DNA from: a virus
Length of the DNA stretch: 64,000 nt
IMG/VR virus record: IMGVR_UViG_3300025890_002165
Location: 1 to 64,000 of that record
Direction: 5' to 3' (one strand)
Below are positions 54,629 to 63,009 of this stretch, one piece after another. How positions within the stretch are numbered: position 1 is the stretch's first letter; each line of letters opens with the position of its first letter. The position numbers and the translations under genes were made by a program. The notes beneath the pieces are model-generated. The model was not told the DNA's origin and did not search any database. It was given only the letters and a program-made list of their open reading frames with translations.

Positions 54629-55388
54629 TAGTTTTGTTGCAGGAAGTGAACTAGAACACTCTGATAATAATTTTACAAAGTTGGTTAGTCAACAATATAC
54701 CAATTATATAAATGTAGCAACACCTGGCAATAGCAACGAAGCAATCGCTAGACAAACAATTAATGCATTAGAGTCATTAACAAAAGATAAGTTTGCTATA
54801 GTTAGTTGGACATTTCCAGGACGCTATGAGTTTCGTTTCAATTACGATACCAAACAACGTACAGGGCATTGGTATTCAATTAACTCGTGGACAATTGAAA
54901 GTGACTTATCTTCAATTGAAAAAGAGTTCCATACCCAAGATGATGGTATTCTAACGGCTCAACAAGATACTATTAAAAGAGCAAACGAGACAGGTGTTGC
55001 TGGCTTTGCTCAAACATTCTATAAACATGTTGGTAGCAGTGAATACTGGGAAATATATAGCACACTAAAAGAAATAGTGTACTTACAAAACTACTTAAAA
55101 TCTAATAGTATTCCCTACATGTTTACCTGTGCTGACAACTGTATATTATACAATTATACAATAGAAAATGCCGATGTGTCAATCAAAACTTTGTACAATC
55201 TAATAGATATGAACAAATGGTTTTGGTTTCCAGAAGGAACAAAGAATGGTGAAACTCAGAACCCTAGAGGTTTTTACCAGTGGGCACTAGAGAATAAATA
55301 CAAGGTAGGCACTACACACCCCTTAGAAGATGCACATAAATCAGCCGCAAACCTAATGCAGGAGTTTTTCAATGATCAAATGGTTTAA
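54606..55388 (+). CDS. SGNH/GDSL hydrolase-like protein
   Basis: A 260-residue protein with an N-terminal GGDSFVAGSE, block I of SGNH hydrolases with Ser about residue 9. A VATPGNSNEAIARQ segment carries the Gly and Asn of blocks II and III, and a late THPLEDAH holds the catalytic His (DxxH is replaced by HPLEDAH). Such enzymes act as esterases or acetyltransferases on lipids and glycans. It overlaps the upstream gene and the next small gene. It differs from the 55473 and 62218 hydrolases, so three SGNH proteins lie in this region. The block assignment is by eye. Confidence 0.65.
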   Translation: MIIVAGGDSFVAGSELEHSDNNFTKLVSQQYTNYINVATPGNSNEAIARQTINALESLTKDKFAIVSWTFPGRYEFRFNYDTKQRTGHWYSINSWTIESDLSSIEKEFHTQDDGILTAQQDTIKRANETGVAGFAQTFYKHVGSSEYWEIYSTLKEIVYLQNYLKSNSIPYMFTCADNCILYNYTIENADVSIKTLYNLIDMNKWFWFPEGTKNGETQNPRGFYQWALENKYKVGTTHPLEDAHKSAANLMQEFFNDQMV

Positions 55389-55476
55389 GAGTTTAATTAA
55401 CCGTGTGAAATTAGAGATTGCATATCGCAAAAAACTTAAAGAATTACGCAAACGGGATCCGTTTATCTATAAATGA
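55372..55476 (+). CDS. Small basic protein, 34 residues
   Basis: Starts at ATG 55372 inside the end of the previous gene, with GGAG at 55361-55364 as ribosome site. The product is strongly basic and helical (MIKWFKSLINRVKLEIAYRK, then KELRKRDPFIYK), like an amphipathic membrane-surface helix. Its TGA overlaps the ATG of the next gene (ATGA). Position, ribosome site and coupling argue that it is real. It has no cysteine, which makes it a poor candidate for thioether-forming radical-SAM chemistry. Confidence 0.65.
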   Translation: MIKWFKSLINRVKLEIAYRKKLKELRKRDPFIYK

Positions 55477-56129
55477 GTAAACGTAGATTATTAACCGTTG
55501 GTGATAGTTTTACATATGGAGATGAACTTCCTAATAGAGAAGTTGATGCCTACCCATATCTAATGAAAAACTTATTGGGCTTTGACGAAGTAGTTAATCT
55601 AGGACTTTGCGGTGCTAGTTCTGATTATGTTTTTAGAACAACAATTGAAACTTTAATCAACGAAACATTTGATTTAGTATTAATAAGTTGGCCGGAACAA
55701 AGTCGTTTTGAAGCACTTGATTTACCAAATACAGAACCTTCGCAGTTCATGTCAATTCGTGCTCGAACACAAAAAGAACCAGACTGGATAACAGACTATT
55801 ATAAGTATAGTTATGATATCGCTTGGGGATTTCGAAAACAGTTTAATCAGATAATTGCATTGCAAGGATTTTTACTAAATCGTAATCAACGTTATCTAAT
55901 GTATAATGTAGCTGGTTTACAAGGTTACTATGACGAATACTATCAACTTCTTGAAGCTCAGTTTAGAGAAATTGATAAAAGATTCTTTGTTGGTTGGCCT
56001 AAAGACGGCATACTAGAATGGCAAGGAAATTGTGTTAAAGGTCCTGGAGGTCATCCTTTAGAACTTGGACACAAAAGAATAGCAAAGGTTATTGATGAGT
56101 ATATTAGGAATATCAGCTGGATTTCATGA
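55473..56129 (+). CDS. SGNH/GDSL hydrolase-like protein
   Basis: A 218-residue protein with clear SGNH blocks: VGDSFTYGDELP with Ser near residue 11, LGLCGASSDYVFRT with the block II Gly, and GGHPLELGHKRIAKVI near residue 200 with the catalytic His. Family members de-esterify or transfer acetyl groups on sugars and peptidoglycan. It is translated from an ATG inside the small basic gene's stop and ends within the start region of the carbamoyltransferase. Together with NodU-like carbamoylation this points to decoration of a glycan. Confidence 0.75.
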   Translation: MSKRRLLTVGDSFTYGDELPNREVDAYPYLMKNLLGFDEVVNLGLCGASSDYVFRTTIETLINETFDLVLISWPEQSRFEALDLPNTEPSQFMSIRARTQKEPDWITDYYKYSYDIAWGFRKQFNQIIALQGFLLNRNQRYLMYNVAGLQGYYDEYYQLLEAQFREIDKRFFVGWPKDGILEWQGNCVKGPGGHPLELGHKRIAKVIDEYIRNISWIS

Positions 56130-57576
56130 TGCGGCAGTAAGCGTTGTAGACGAACAAGGAAATATTTCATTTGCAAGTCATAGCGAAAGATATAGTAGAA
56201 ATAAAAATGATAAAGACTTATGTCGTGAGCTGTTGAGCGAAGTTGATTTTGACGATATTGATACTATTGCATACTACGAAGATCCAATTAAGAAACAAGT
56301 AAGACAGTGTTATGCAGGCCAAAAAATTGATTGGTCAAACATTACAGTAAGGCATGTATTAAAGAATCAAGGCGTTCCTTTTCAGTGTAACACTAAAATT
56401 CATAAGTATGATCATCACTTATCACATGCGGCCGCAGGGTTTCAAACATCACCATATGATGTTGCTACAGTAGTTGTAATAGATGCCATTGGCGAATTTA
56501 CAACCGCTAGTATATGGCGAGCAATGTATGATAACCAAGGCATTGCACGATACCGTCAAATATGGAAGCAAGGTTATCCTCATAGTTTGGGATTATTCTA
56601 TAGTGCAATGACAAAACATGTTGGTTTAAAGCCAATGGACGAAGAGTATATTTTTATGGGCATGGCCGCTTGGGGTGAGAATAAACATTTTGATACAATA
56701 TACAACGACTTTATTCTAAACTCACGAGACTTTACATTTAGACAAAATTGTCATGCTGGTATTGACGAAGATTATTTGCCAGGAGCATTGGATATTGATC
56801 TTGCGGCTAGTGTACAAGCTATAACTGAACACTTGGTAACTCGTTTATGCAATAGAGCAAGGCATAGTTTTTACAGCAACAACTTGGTATTAATGGGTGG
56901 TGTTGCTCTCAATTGTGTCGCTAATAGTAAAATTGATAGTTTTGATAATATTTGGATTATGCCTAACCCAGGTGATGCAGGTAGCAGTTTAGGTGCGGCG
57001 GCATTGAGTTATAAAAAGAAACTTAACTGGCAAGGTCCGTTTTTGGGCTGTGATATCCCGGGTGAATATCCAGTGGACCAATTACTTGATCTATTATTAG
57101 AAAAACAAATTGTAGGTGTAGCAAGTGGTCGTGCAGAGTTTGGACCACGAGCATTAGGCAATAGAAGTTTACTAGCAGATCCAAGAGGAGATGATATTAA
57201 AGATAGAGTAAACGAAATTAAACGTAGACAAAAGTTTAGGCCGTTTGCTCCAATGATATTAGAAGAACAAGCACAAGCATATTTTGATTTGCCCAAGGCT
57301 TGGGTTCATAGTCCGTATATGCAAAGTGTTGGAATATGTAAATCTCCAAAAAAGTTTCCTGCTATATGTCATGTTGACAATTCAAGCAGAGTACAAACTG
57401 TAGGTAAAGAGCCAGAGTTTAAACATATTAGAGAGATGTTAGAAAAATGGTTTATACTAACTGGATGCCCAATGTTACTAAACACCAGTTTAAATATCAG
57501 AGGTGAACCAATAGTAAACACTAGAGCTGATGCTGATCGTTTTGAAGATCAATACGGCATAGATGTTTGCAGTTAA
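56095..57576 (+). CDS. NodU/CmcH-family O-carbamoyltransferase
   Basis: A 493-residue protein from ATG 56095 (a TTG at 56092 precedes it). The N-terminal YrdC/ASKHA-like fold shows ILGISAGFHDAAVSVVDEQG, HHLSHAAAGF and VVVIDAIGEFT. The C-terminal part has AEFGPRALGNRSLLADPR and MLLNTSLNIRGEPIV, both hallmarks of NodU/CmcH/TobZ. These enzymes move carbamoyl from carbamoyl phosphate, through carbamoyl-AMP, onto a hydroxyl of a sugar or antibiotic. Catalytic motifs appear intact. It probably carbamoylates the product of the neighbouring sugar pathway. It is slightly shorter than typical members (about 550-600 residues). Confidence 0.9.
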   Translation: MSILGISAGFHDAAVSVVDEQGNISFASHSERYSRNKNDKDLCRELLSEVDFDDIDTIAYYEDPIKKQVRQCYAGQKIDWSNITVRHVLKNQGVPFQCNTKIHKYDHHLSHAAAGFQTSPYDVATVVVIDAIGEFTTASIWRAMYDNQGIARYRQIWKQGYPHSLGLFYSAMTKHVGLKPMDEEYIFMGMAAWGENKHFDTIYNDFILNSRDFTFRQNCHAGIDEDYLPGALDIDLAASVQAITEHLVTRLCNRARHSFYSNNLVLMGGVALNCVANSKIDSFDNIWIMPNPGDAGSSLGAAALSYKKKLNWQGPFLGCDIPGEYPVDQLLDLLLEKQIVGVASGRAEFGPRALGNRSLLADPRGDDIKDRVNEIKRRQKFRPFAPMILEEQAQAYFDLPKAWVHSPYMQSVGICKSPKKFPAICHVDNSSRVQTVGKEPEFKHIREMLEKWFILTGCPMLLNTSLNIRGEPIVNTRADADRFEDQYGIDVCS

Positions 57577-57588
57577 GAGGACAATAAA

Positions 57589-58008
57589 ATGAGTATTGAA
57601 GATTGGAGTAGACCCACTGCTCAATTCTTAGGAAGATTTCAACCTTGGGATCCAGGACATCGTGCTATACTTGATTCTATGATCTATAAAGGTAGAATCG
57701 AAACTCCAGAAATGTATAGAACAAGCAAAGCTCAACAAGTTGTTATAATGGTGCGAGCACCACACAAGAAAGATCCTTACACATTTGAACAAATTAAAAA
57801 AACAATCGAAGATGATCTCAAAGTTGATTATCCTAAAATGATTGAAATAATTCAAGTTCCAAATATTACTAATGTTTTCTACGGACGTACAATTGGTTAT
57901 GATGTTGAACGTATACATATTGATAAAGATCTTGAACCACTTGAAACTAAAACAACGATTGCTGAAAAGCAACATTTTAACAGAGACTTTTGGGCAGGAA
58001 GGCAATAA
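57589..58008 (+). CDS. Cytidylyl/adenylyl-transferase-like protein
   Basis: A 139-residue protein with the nucleotidyltransferase signature QFLGRFQPWDPGHRAILDSM near the N-terminus. In most members the motif is GRFQPxHxGH; here the first His is replaced (WDPGH). Further segments VVIMVRAPHKKDPYTFEQIK and GYDVERIHID are compatible with the fold. Members make NAD, CDP-alcohols or FAD precursors by joining a nucleotide to a phosphate. It could activate a precursor for the sugar or acyl pathway. The altered motif leaves activity open. It overlaps the peptide deformylase ATG (TAATG). Confidence 0.65.
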   Translation: MSIEDWSRPTAQFLGRFQPWDPGHRAILDSMIYKGRIETPEMYRTSKAQQVVIMVRAPHKKDPYTFEQIKKTIEDDLKVDYPKMIEIIQVPNITNVFYGRTIGYDVERIHIDKDLEPLETKTTIAEKQHFNRDFWAGRQ

Positions 58009-58505
58009 TGGAATTAATACTAGCACCAGATCCTTGGTTAGCGAAAGCAGTAACCGCAGTGGATATTGATAACCCAGGATTTGATCCTGGGCAAATGAAA
58101 AACGAAATGGTAGACTTGATGGTACAACATGAAGGCATGGGTTTAAGTGCTAATCAAGTTGGAATTGATCACCGTTTGTTTGTTATTGGCGACAGCAAAG
58201 AAAATAGTACATTGTGTATCAATCCAACAATACGTATTGACGAAACAACTGATGATGAGGTTGTAGTAGACTATGAAGGTTGTTTAAGTTTTCCAATGGT
58301 GTTTGTTAAGATTGCCAGACCTAAAACTGTTATTGCTGAGTTTTATAATGAAAAACTTGAGTTGCAAACAGAAACATTAACTGGTTATACTGCCAGGTGC
58401 TACTTGCATGAGTTTGATCATTTAATGGGTATTACATTCAAAGATCGATGTAGTAAACTAAAATGGGATATGGCTACAAAGAAAGCAAAGAAGTTACTTA
58501 AATAG
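58008..58505 (+). CDS. def: Peptide deformylase
   Basis: A 165-residue protein from ATG 58008, coupled to the previous stop (an earlier in-frame start at 57990 is less likely). All three motifs are present: GMGLSANQ at 43-50, EGCLSF with metal ligand C92, and HEFDH at 134-138. Peptide deformylase removes the formyl group from new proteins. Phage versions are known from marine cyanophages and others, where they are thought to speed maturation of host or phage proteins. It is the last gene of the rightward accessory operon and overlaps the convergent gene by 12 nt. Confidence 0.95.
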   Translation: MELILAPDPWLAKAVTAVDIDNPGFDPGQMKNEMVDLMVQHEGMGLSANQVGIDHRLFVIGDSKENSTLCINPTIRIDETTDDEVVVDYEGCLSFPMVFVKIARPKTVIAEFYNEKLELQTETLTGYTARCYLHEFDHLMGITFKDRCSKLKWDMATKKAKKLLK

Positions 58506-59576
58506 ATTGTGTTTTAATTCGTCCCACATAGAATTAAGAAAACATTGACTTTCAAACTTTTGTCTATTAGACTTTAGTGCAGGAGCCATATCTTTAAGCA
58601 TAGATTCTAATTCACTATGTGGCATTGCACAGATATCTTTAATAACTTTATTAACAGCCAACAAACGATCAACAGGGTCAACTATATTATCGTAACTTTC
58701 GTCCCACCAGTCATTGAACGTTTTAAATCCGTGACTTCTAAAGTATAACAAGTTACCCGGAGGACCAAGTAATACAAATGGCATTTCGCTGATTATAGGT
58801 TTGAATATCTTTTCTGTTAAGTGACATTTGTTAGTCCAAAATTCAGTCTCTGTAACAACAAACAAGAAACTTTCCATGCATTGTTTAACTGCACTAAGTA
58901 CCATACTTCCGTTTGGTATATGACTCAATGATTCTGTATCAATACGTAACTCTTCTAAATCTTTTAGTTCGTTTTTAGCCCAGGTAAAATCATACTTGTA
59001 AGTATCTTCTGCCCAATCAAGTTGTTTAATGTTGTTTCCGTGTTCTGGACAATCAACACTATAACTGATATTTCCGTGTTGTAATAGATTGTTGCGTTTT
59101 AAATCAGCAACGTGCAAACTACGATAACTTCTAGCATTACCTGTAATTCGGTTAAATGTAATAAATTTCTTCTTGACTTTTCGATCAACTGGTGCTATAA
59201 TATCTGGACAGTATTGATAACCGCGGAACCAATCATGTGCGGCAAATACATGATAAAAGTAATAGCAATCTTCAAAGCCGTACTTGTCGTTGAAATAGTT
59301 TTTTGACTCACTGTGGTATTCAGTGTTAAGTAATATTATACGTCTATTAGGCCATGAGTCTCTAACGTAATCAAATAACGGATCATTGTAACCTGGAATA
59401 AGAGGTTCTTGATCATAGCAAAACAATACAGGGCCATCGTCGCCACTGTTTAACCATTCGAGGCTTTCAACAGTGCTAGAACCAAAAGGAAACGGATATA
59501 CTAACACAACACCTTCGGGCCAATGTTGGTTTGCTAACGCGAAGATGTTTTCATAATGAGAGTGAATATTATACAT
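58494..59576 (-). CDS. Glycosyltransferase-like protein (GT10/exostosin-type look)
   Basis: A 360-residue protein. The C-terminal half has a segment typical of phage and bacterial glycosyltransferases: FVVTETEFWTNKCHLTEKIF, then KPIISEMPFVLLGPPGNLLY and HGFKTFNDWWDESYDNI. The HLTEKIFKP part is like the nucleotide-sugar site of GT10 fucosyltransferases. The N-terminal half (DDGPVLFCYDQEPLIPGYND) may bind the acceptor. It is divergent from the 883-residue gene, and the two start codons share CATG at 59574-59577. A TATAAATA on its strand lies about 107 nt upstream. Exact donor unknown. Confidence 0.6.
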   Translation of the reverse strand: MYNIHSHYENIFALANQHWPEGVVLVYPFPFGSSTVESLEWLNSGDDGPVLFCYDQEPLIPGYNDPLFDYVRDSWPNRRIILLNTEYHSESKNYFNDKYGFEDCYYFYHVFAAHDWFRGYQYCPDIIAPVDRKVKKKFITFNRITGNARSYRSLHVADLKRNNLLQHGNISYSVDCPEHGNNIKQLDWAEDTYKYDFTWAKNELKDLEELRIDTESLSHIPNGSMVLSAVKQCMESFLFVVTETEFWTNKCHLTEKIFKPIISEMPFVLLGPPGNLLYFRSHGFKTFNDWWDESYDNIVDPVDRLLAVNKVIKDICAMPHSELESMLKDMAPALKSNRQKFESQCFLNSMWDELKHNLFK

Positions 59577-62226
59577 GTTTGATGTTTTTTACTTTGGCCC
59601 TAAGCCTGGTTTATTTGAGTTTGAGAAGCCTGCTTCAAGTTTAACTGAAGCTATCAAACTAAGTCGTACTAGGTATTGTTTCTATTTATATGGCGGTAAT
59701 GACTACTCAAACTTTAACTTTCATGTGGTTCCAGAGCCTTGGATGGAAAAGTATGTACATTGTTGGGCCAGCCAATGGCAACGTGATGGCGAAGTATATC
59801 TTGTGAGTAAACGTATACAAGAAATGCAATACCATTTCTGCACAGATCAAACTGTAACACGTTTGTCAGACAAATCAAAATTTATTAATACTGAATATAC
59901 AGAAAATTTTGATTATAGTTGGCATCCTGATCCACATGAACCTGACTACAGTTATTACTTTCCTACACAACACCAAAGTGCAGGAGGTCCTGTGTATTCT
60001 GGCACTGCTGGAGTTAAGTTAGTTGATGCACAAATAGCAACAGCATTTCCAGTATTAGATAATTGGCATATTCCCAATGACATGTCAATTGATACCAGTT
60101 GGCATCCTAACATATTAGATCCAGAATACACATACCATTTTCCTACTAAGTGGCAAAGTGCAGGTGGCATTACATACGGAATGGGTGAACAAATTAAAAT
60201 TGCAGACTTTATAAGTACGCAAGACGAAAGCAAAGAATGTTGGACAATACCCGACGATGTTGATGAATCAACAGTTGACTTTACATGGAAACCCAATGTA
60301 CTTGATCCTCCGTACATATACCATTTTCCAATTGGTGATATACAATCAAGCGGATTGATGTACACTGTTGAAGGTGCTACAGAAGTTAAATTGATGGATT
60401 ATTTTCCAGGACACGACATTGGCACCTTCAAAGAAATAGATGTATTTTACGTAGATAAAAACAATAGTTTAGCTAAGGCAAGGTACGAAAAACTACTAGA
60501 AAAGTACCCTGGAATGCAAAAGATTCGCTACGCCAACTCAATGTTGGAAACAGTACGCAGATGTGTTAGTCGTAGTAGTACCAATAGATTTTGGATTATT
60601 AGTAGCGAAAATGTATATGATGAATTTGATTTTGATTGGCGTCCTGAGAGTTGGCAAAGTTATATGACTCATGTGTTTGGTAGCCAATGGCAAAAATGGA
60701 GTGATACTTTTTTAATTAACAAGTTTGAATTTCAACGATCAAGTCAATGGGCCAACTCCATAACGGAGTTTCCAAATTTAAATTTTGTTAAAGAACAATC
60801 TGTTACTGTACCTGATGATCTACATGCTATTGTATATGTTGATTGGGGTAATGAACAAAGTCAAGTTCAACTTGACAAACTGCAAAGTCAACACAATAAT
60901 ATAACTGTTACACGTTTTGTTGACAACTATCTGGATACATTCAAAAGAATTATTAACAACCACGAAGGACATGAATACATTTGGATCATCAACAGTATTT
61001 GTGACTATGCTCGTTTTGATTTTAGTTGGCAACCTGAGCCTTGGCAAAACGAAATGATACACGTATTTCCTAGTAACGGACAAAAACGAGGAGATACTTT
61101 TTATATACACGTTGAGAGTTTTAAAACTCAGATGTATGATTTAGAAATACTGGATTGGTTCAACGTTATTAATTATACATTAGAACAAGAACTAAAAAGA
61201 TGGCCAATGCCTGTTGTTGAATACACCACTGATAACATGGTTGATACAATTAACAATTATGTTTGGTCCAATTTTCCATATGCCGTTTTTCAGAAACAAG
61301 ATAATCTATTACCTAACATGGGGGCATCAATACGTTACACTTCCGAAGTATATGGTGCTATATGTTTGTGGAGGCAAAAAGACCGTGAGGTTGTAAGTTT
61401 AACCAGCGACAATAGCTTGGCTGTTATACCTCGTGATATTAGTAAACGTCAAATTGAACAGGTATATGACTTTCCTTATATTAATAAAAAGTCTCCGGGA
61501 CGTTCTGATTTTATACCACGACCATTGGATATATGTTTTATCAGTAACGGCGAGACTGAAGCAAATCGTTGGTACACACATCTAATAGATGTAGCAATTA
61601 CAAAAGATCCAGCAGGAGCATTAGAACATAAGAATACAATACATCACATTGAAGGTATTGATGGTCGTGTAAAAGCATACCAAGCCGCGGCCCATGCATC
61701 AAACACTGAATGGTTCTTTGCAGTGTTTGCTAAAATTGAAGTAGAACGAGACTTTGATTTTACTTGGCAACCAGACTATTTCCAACAAGCAAAGCACTAT
61801 ATTTTTAATGCACGTAATCCAGTAAACGGATTAGAATACGGACACATGGGGGTTATAGCTTATAATAAGCGTCTTACACTAGCCACAAACCAACCAGGAC
61901 TGGACTTTACACTGAGTGCTCCACATGAAGTTGTACCAGTTCTTAGCGGCACTGCTCATTACAATACAGACCCGTGGATGACTTGGCGTACAGCATTTCG
62001 TGAAGTATTGAAACTGAAACAGTTTGATGACATAAACCCTAGTATTGAAAATGAAGCTAGACTTACTTCTTGGCTAACAAAAGGTCGAGATAGTTTGAAT
62101 GGTGTTTATAGTATACAAGGTGCAAGTGATGCACTTAGATATTATGAAGAAGTAGATGGTGATCCTATAGAGCTACAAAAGAGTTTTGATTGGGCGTGGC
62201 TCAAAGAAAAGTTTGAGTCAAGTTAG
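59575..62226 (+). CDS. Large repeat protein with degenerate glycosyltransferase-like modules
   Basis: An 883-residue protein built from about seven copies of one module. Each has an FDFxWxPEPWQ core followed by a HVFPSxxQxxGDTFYI strand. Copies start near residues 46, 112, 173, 235, 350, 481 and 727 (FDFDWRPESWQ, FDFSWQPEPWQ, FDFTWQPDYFQ). The C-terminal ~230 residues match the 310-residue protein at 44162 (WMTWRTAFREVLKL with HAWRAGFREGVKM; GRDSLNGVY with GRDVEHGEEAINGARY) but lack its DGD site. It may be a scaffold, lectin-like or inactive transferase partner for sugar transfer. There is no signal peptide. It overlaps the convergent SGNH gene by 9 nt. Confidence 0.65.
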   Translation: MFDVFYFGPKPGLFEFEKPASSLTEAIKLSRTRYCFYLYGGNDYSNFNFHVVPEPWMEKYVHCWASQWQRDGEVYLVSKRIQEMQYHFCTDQTVTRLSDKSKFINTEYTENFDYSWHPDPHEPDYSYYFPTQHQSAGGPVYSGTAGVKLVDAQIATAFPVLDNWHIPNDMSIDTSWHPNILDPEYTYHFPTKWQSAGGITYGMGEQIKIADFISTQDESKECWTIPDDVDESTVDFTWKPNVLDPPYIYHFPIGDIQSSGLMYTVEGATEVKLMDYFPGHDIGTFKEIDVFYVDKNNSLAKARYEKLLEKYPGMQKIRYANSMLETVRRCVSRSSTNRFWIISSENVYDEFDFDWRPESWQSYMTHVFGSQWQKWSDTFLINKFEFQRSSQWANSITEFPNLNFVKEQSVTVPDDLHAIVYVDWGNEQSQVQLDKLQSQHNNITVTRFVDNYLDTFKRIINNHEGHEYIWIINSICDYARFDFSWQPEPWQNEMIHVFPSNGQKRGDTFYIHVESFKTQMYDLEILDWFNVINYTLEQELKRWPMPVVEYTTDNMVDTINNYVWSNFPYAVFQKQDNLLPNMGASIRYTSEVYGAICLWRQKDREVVSLTSDNSLAVIPRDISKRQIEQVYDFPYINKKSPGRSDFIPRPLDICFISNGETEANRWYTHLIDVAITKDPAGALEHKNTIHHIEGIDGRVKAYQAAAHASNTEWFFAVFAKIEVERDFDFTWQPDYFQQAKHYIFNARNPVNGLEYGHMGVIAYNKRLTLATNQPGLDFTLSAPHEVVPVLSGTAHYNTDPWMTWRTAFREVLKLKQFDDINPSIENEARLTSWLTKGRDSLNGVYSIQGASDALRYYEEVDGDPIELQKSFDWAWLKEKFESS
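59683..59690 (-). promoter_or_regulatory. Possible T4-type late promoter (TATAAATA, minus strand)
   Basis: A perfect T4 late-promoter octamer on the minus strand lies inside the 883-residue gene, about 107 nt before the start of the leftward glycosyltransferase-like gene. There is no intergenic space for a promoter, so an internal one is needed. It could still be a chance match in AT-rich coding DNA. Confidence 0.35.
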
Positions 62227-63009
62227 TTTTGCTTCTACTAGGTTTGCCATAAGTTGAGATAGTCCGTTGTGTGATACAGGACCAGGATGCATCATGTCTC
62301 TTGCAAGATCTCCCTTGGGGTGTTGCCGGTGCAGGAGTTGATTACTGTTTAAGTGTATAATTGGAATATTTAAACTTTCTAGTAGAAAGTAAATTGCCAT
62401 AATATTTCTTTCATCAAACAGTGTGCTATTCTCATCATTAAGCCACCAATGTTTACCTATTAATGTAGCACTATCTGACGCAGTGTTCACTTGTTGAACA
62501 TCATGATGATTTGTACGTATTTCAAGTCTTCCAATTGGTGGCACAAGCATTGCAACAAATTTAGGTTTTACTATCTTTGATAATATCATTGACTTAACAA
62601 TATTATATATACTGTCTGTACCAATTCCGCCAACTCCTAAATTGGTTACAGTCATATTTAATTTTTGACCAAGTTGGTAGCACCATATCTTATCCTCGGG
62701 TAACCCAATGCCCATAGTGTTACTACATCCTAGTGCTACTATATCTGGCTCAGTATAGAACTCTCCACGAAACCCGTGTGCATTGATATGATATGTAATA
62801 TTTCCTGGTTGTGTCCATTCCTTGTCTGCAAAAAACTCAGGAAACTTTTTAATATTTGTTAGGTATAGCTTTTCGGTATCCGTTGGAAGCCAGTCAAGGG
62901 TTTGGCCTCTAAAGTCACGGATATCTCCGTTCAAGCCTTTTTCAAATGCTGAAGCATGTACTTTGTTACTGTAAAGAAACTTATCAAGTTTTCTAGTACT
63001 TGGATGCAT
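62218..63009 (-). CDS. SGNH hydrolase-like protein
   Basis: A 263-residue protein using ATG 63009, which overlaps the end of the upstream aminotransferase by 17 nt; an in-frame start at 63048 lies deeper in that gene. Block I is VALGCSNTMGIGLP (Ser replaces GDS context, GCSNT), block II LGVGGIGTDSIYNI, and the C-terminal MMHPGPVSHNGLSQ carries the catalytic His region. The N-terminal ~85 residues (YHINAHGFRGEFY) are typical of phage and glycan-cluster SGNH proteins. It likely removes or adds acyl groups on a sugar made with the adjacent aminotransferase. Confidence 0.7.
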   Translation of the reverse strand: MHPSTRKLDKFLYSNKVHASAFEKGLNGDIRDFRGQTLDWLPTDTEKLYLTNIKKFPEFFADKEWTQPGNITYHINAHGFRGEFYTEPDIVALGCSNTMGIGLPEDKIWCYQLGQKLNMTVTNLGVGGIGTDSIYNIVKSMILSKIVKPKFVAMLVPPIGRLEIRTNHHDVQQVNTASDSATLIGKHWWLNDENSTLFDERNIMAIYFLLESLNIPIIHLNSNQLLHRQHPKGDLARDMMHPGPVSHNGLSQLMANLVEAKLT

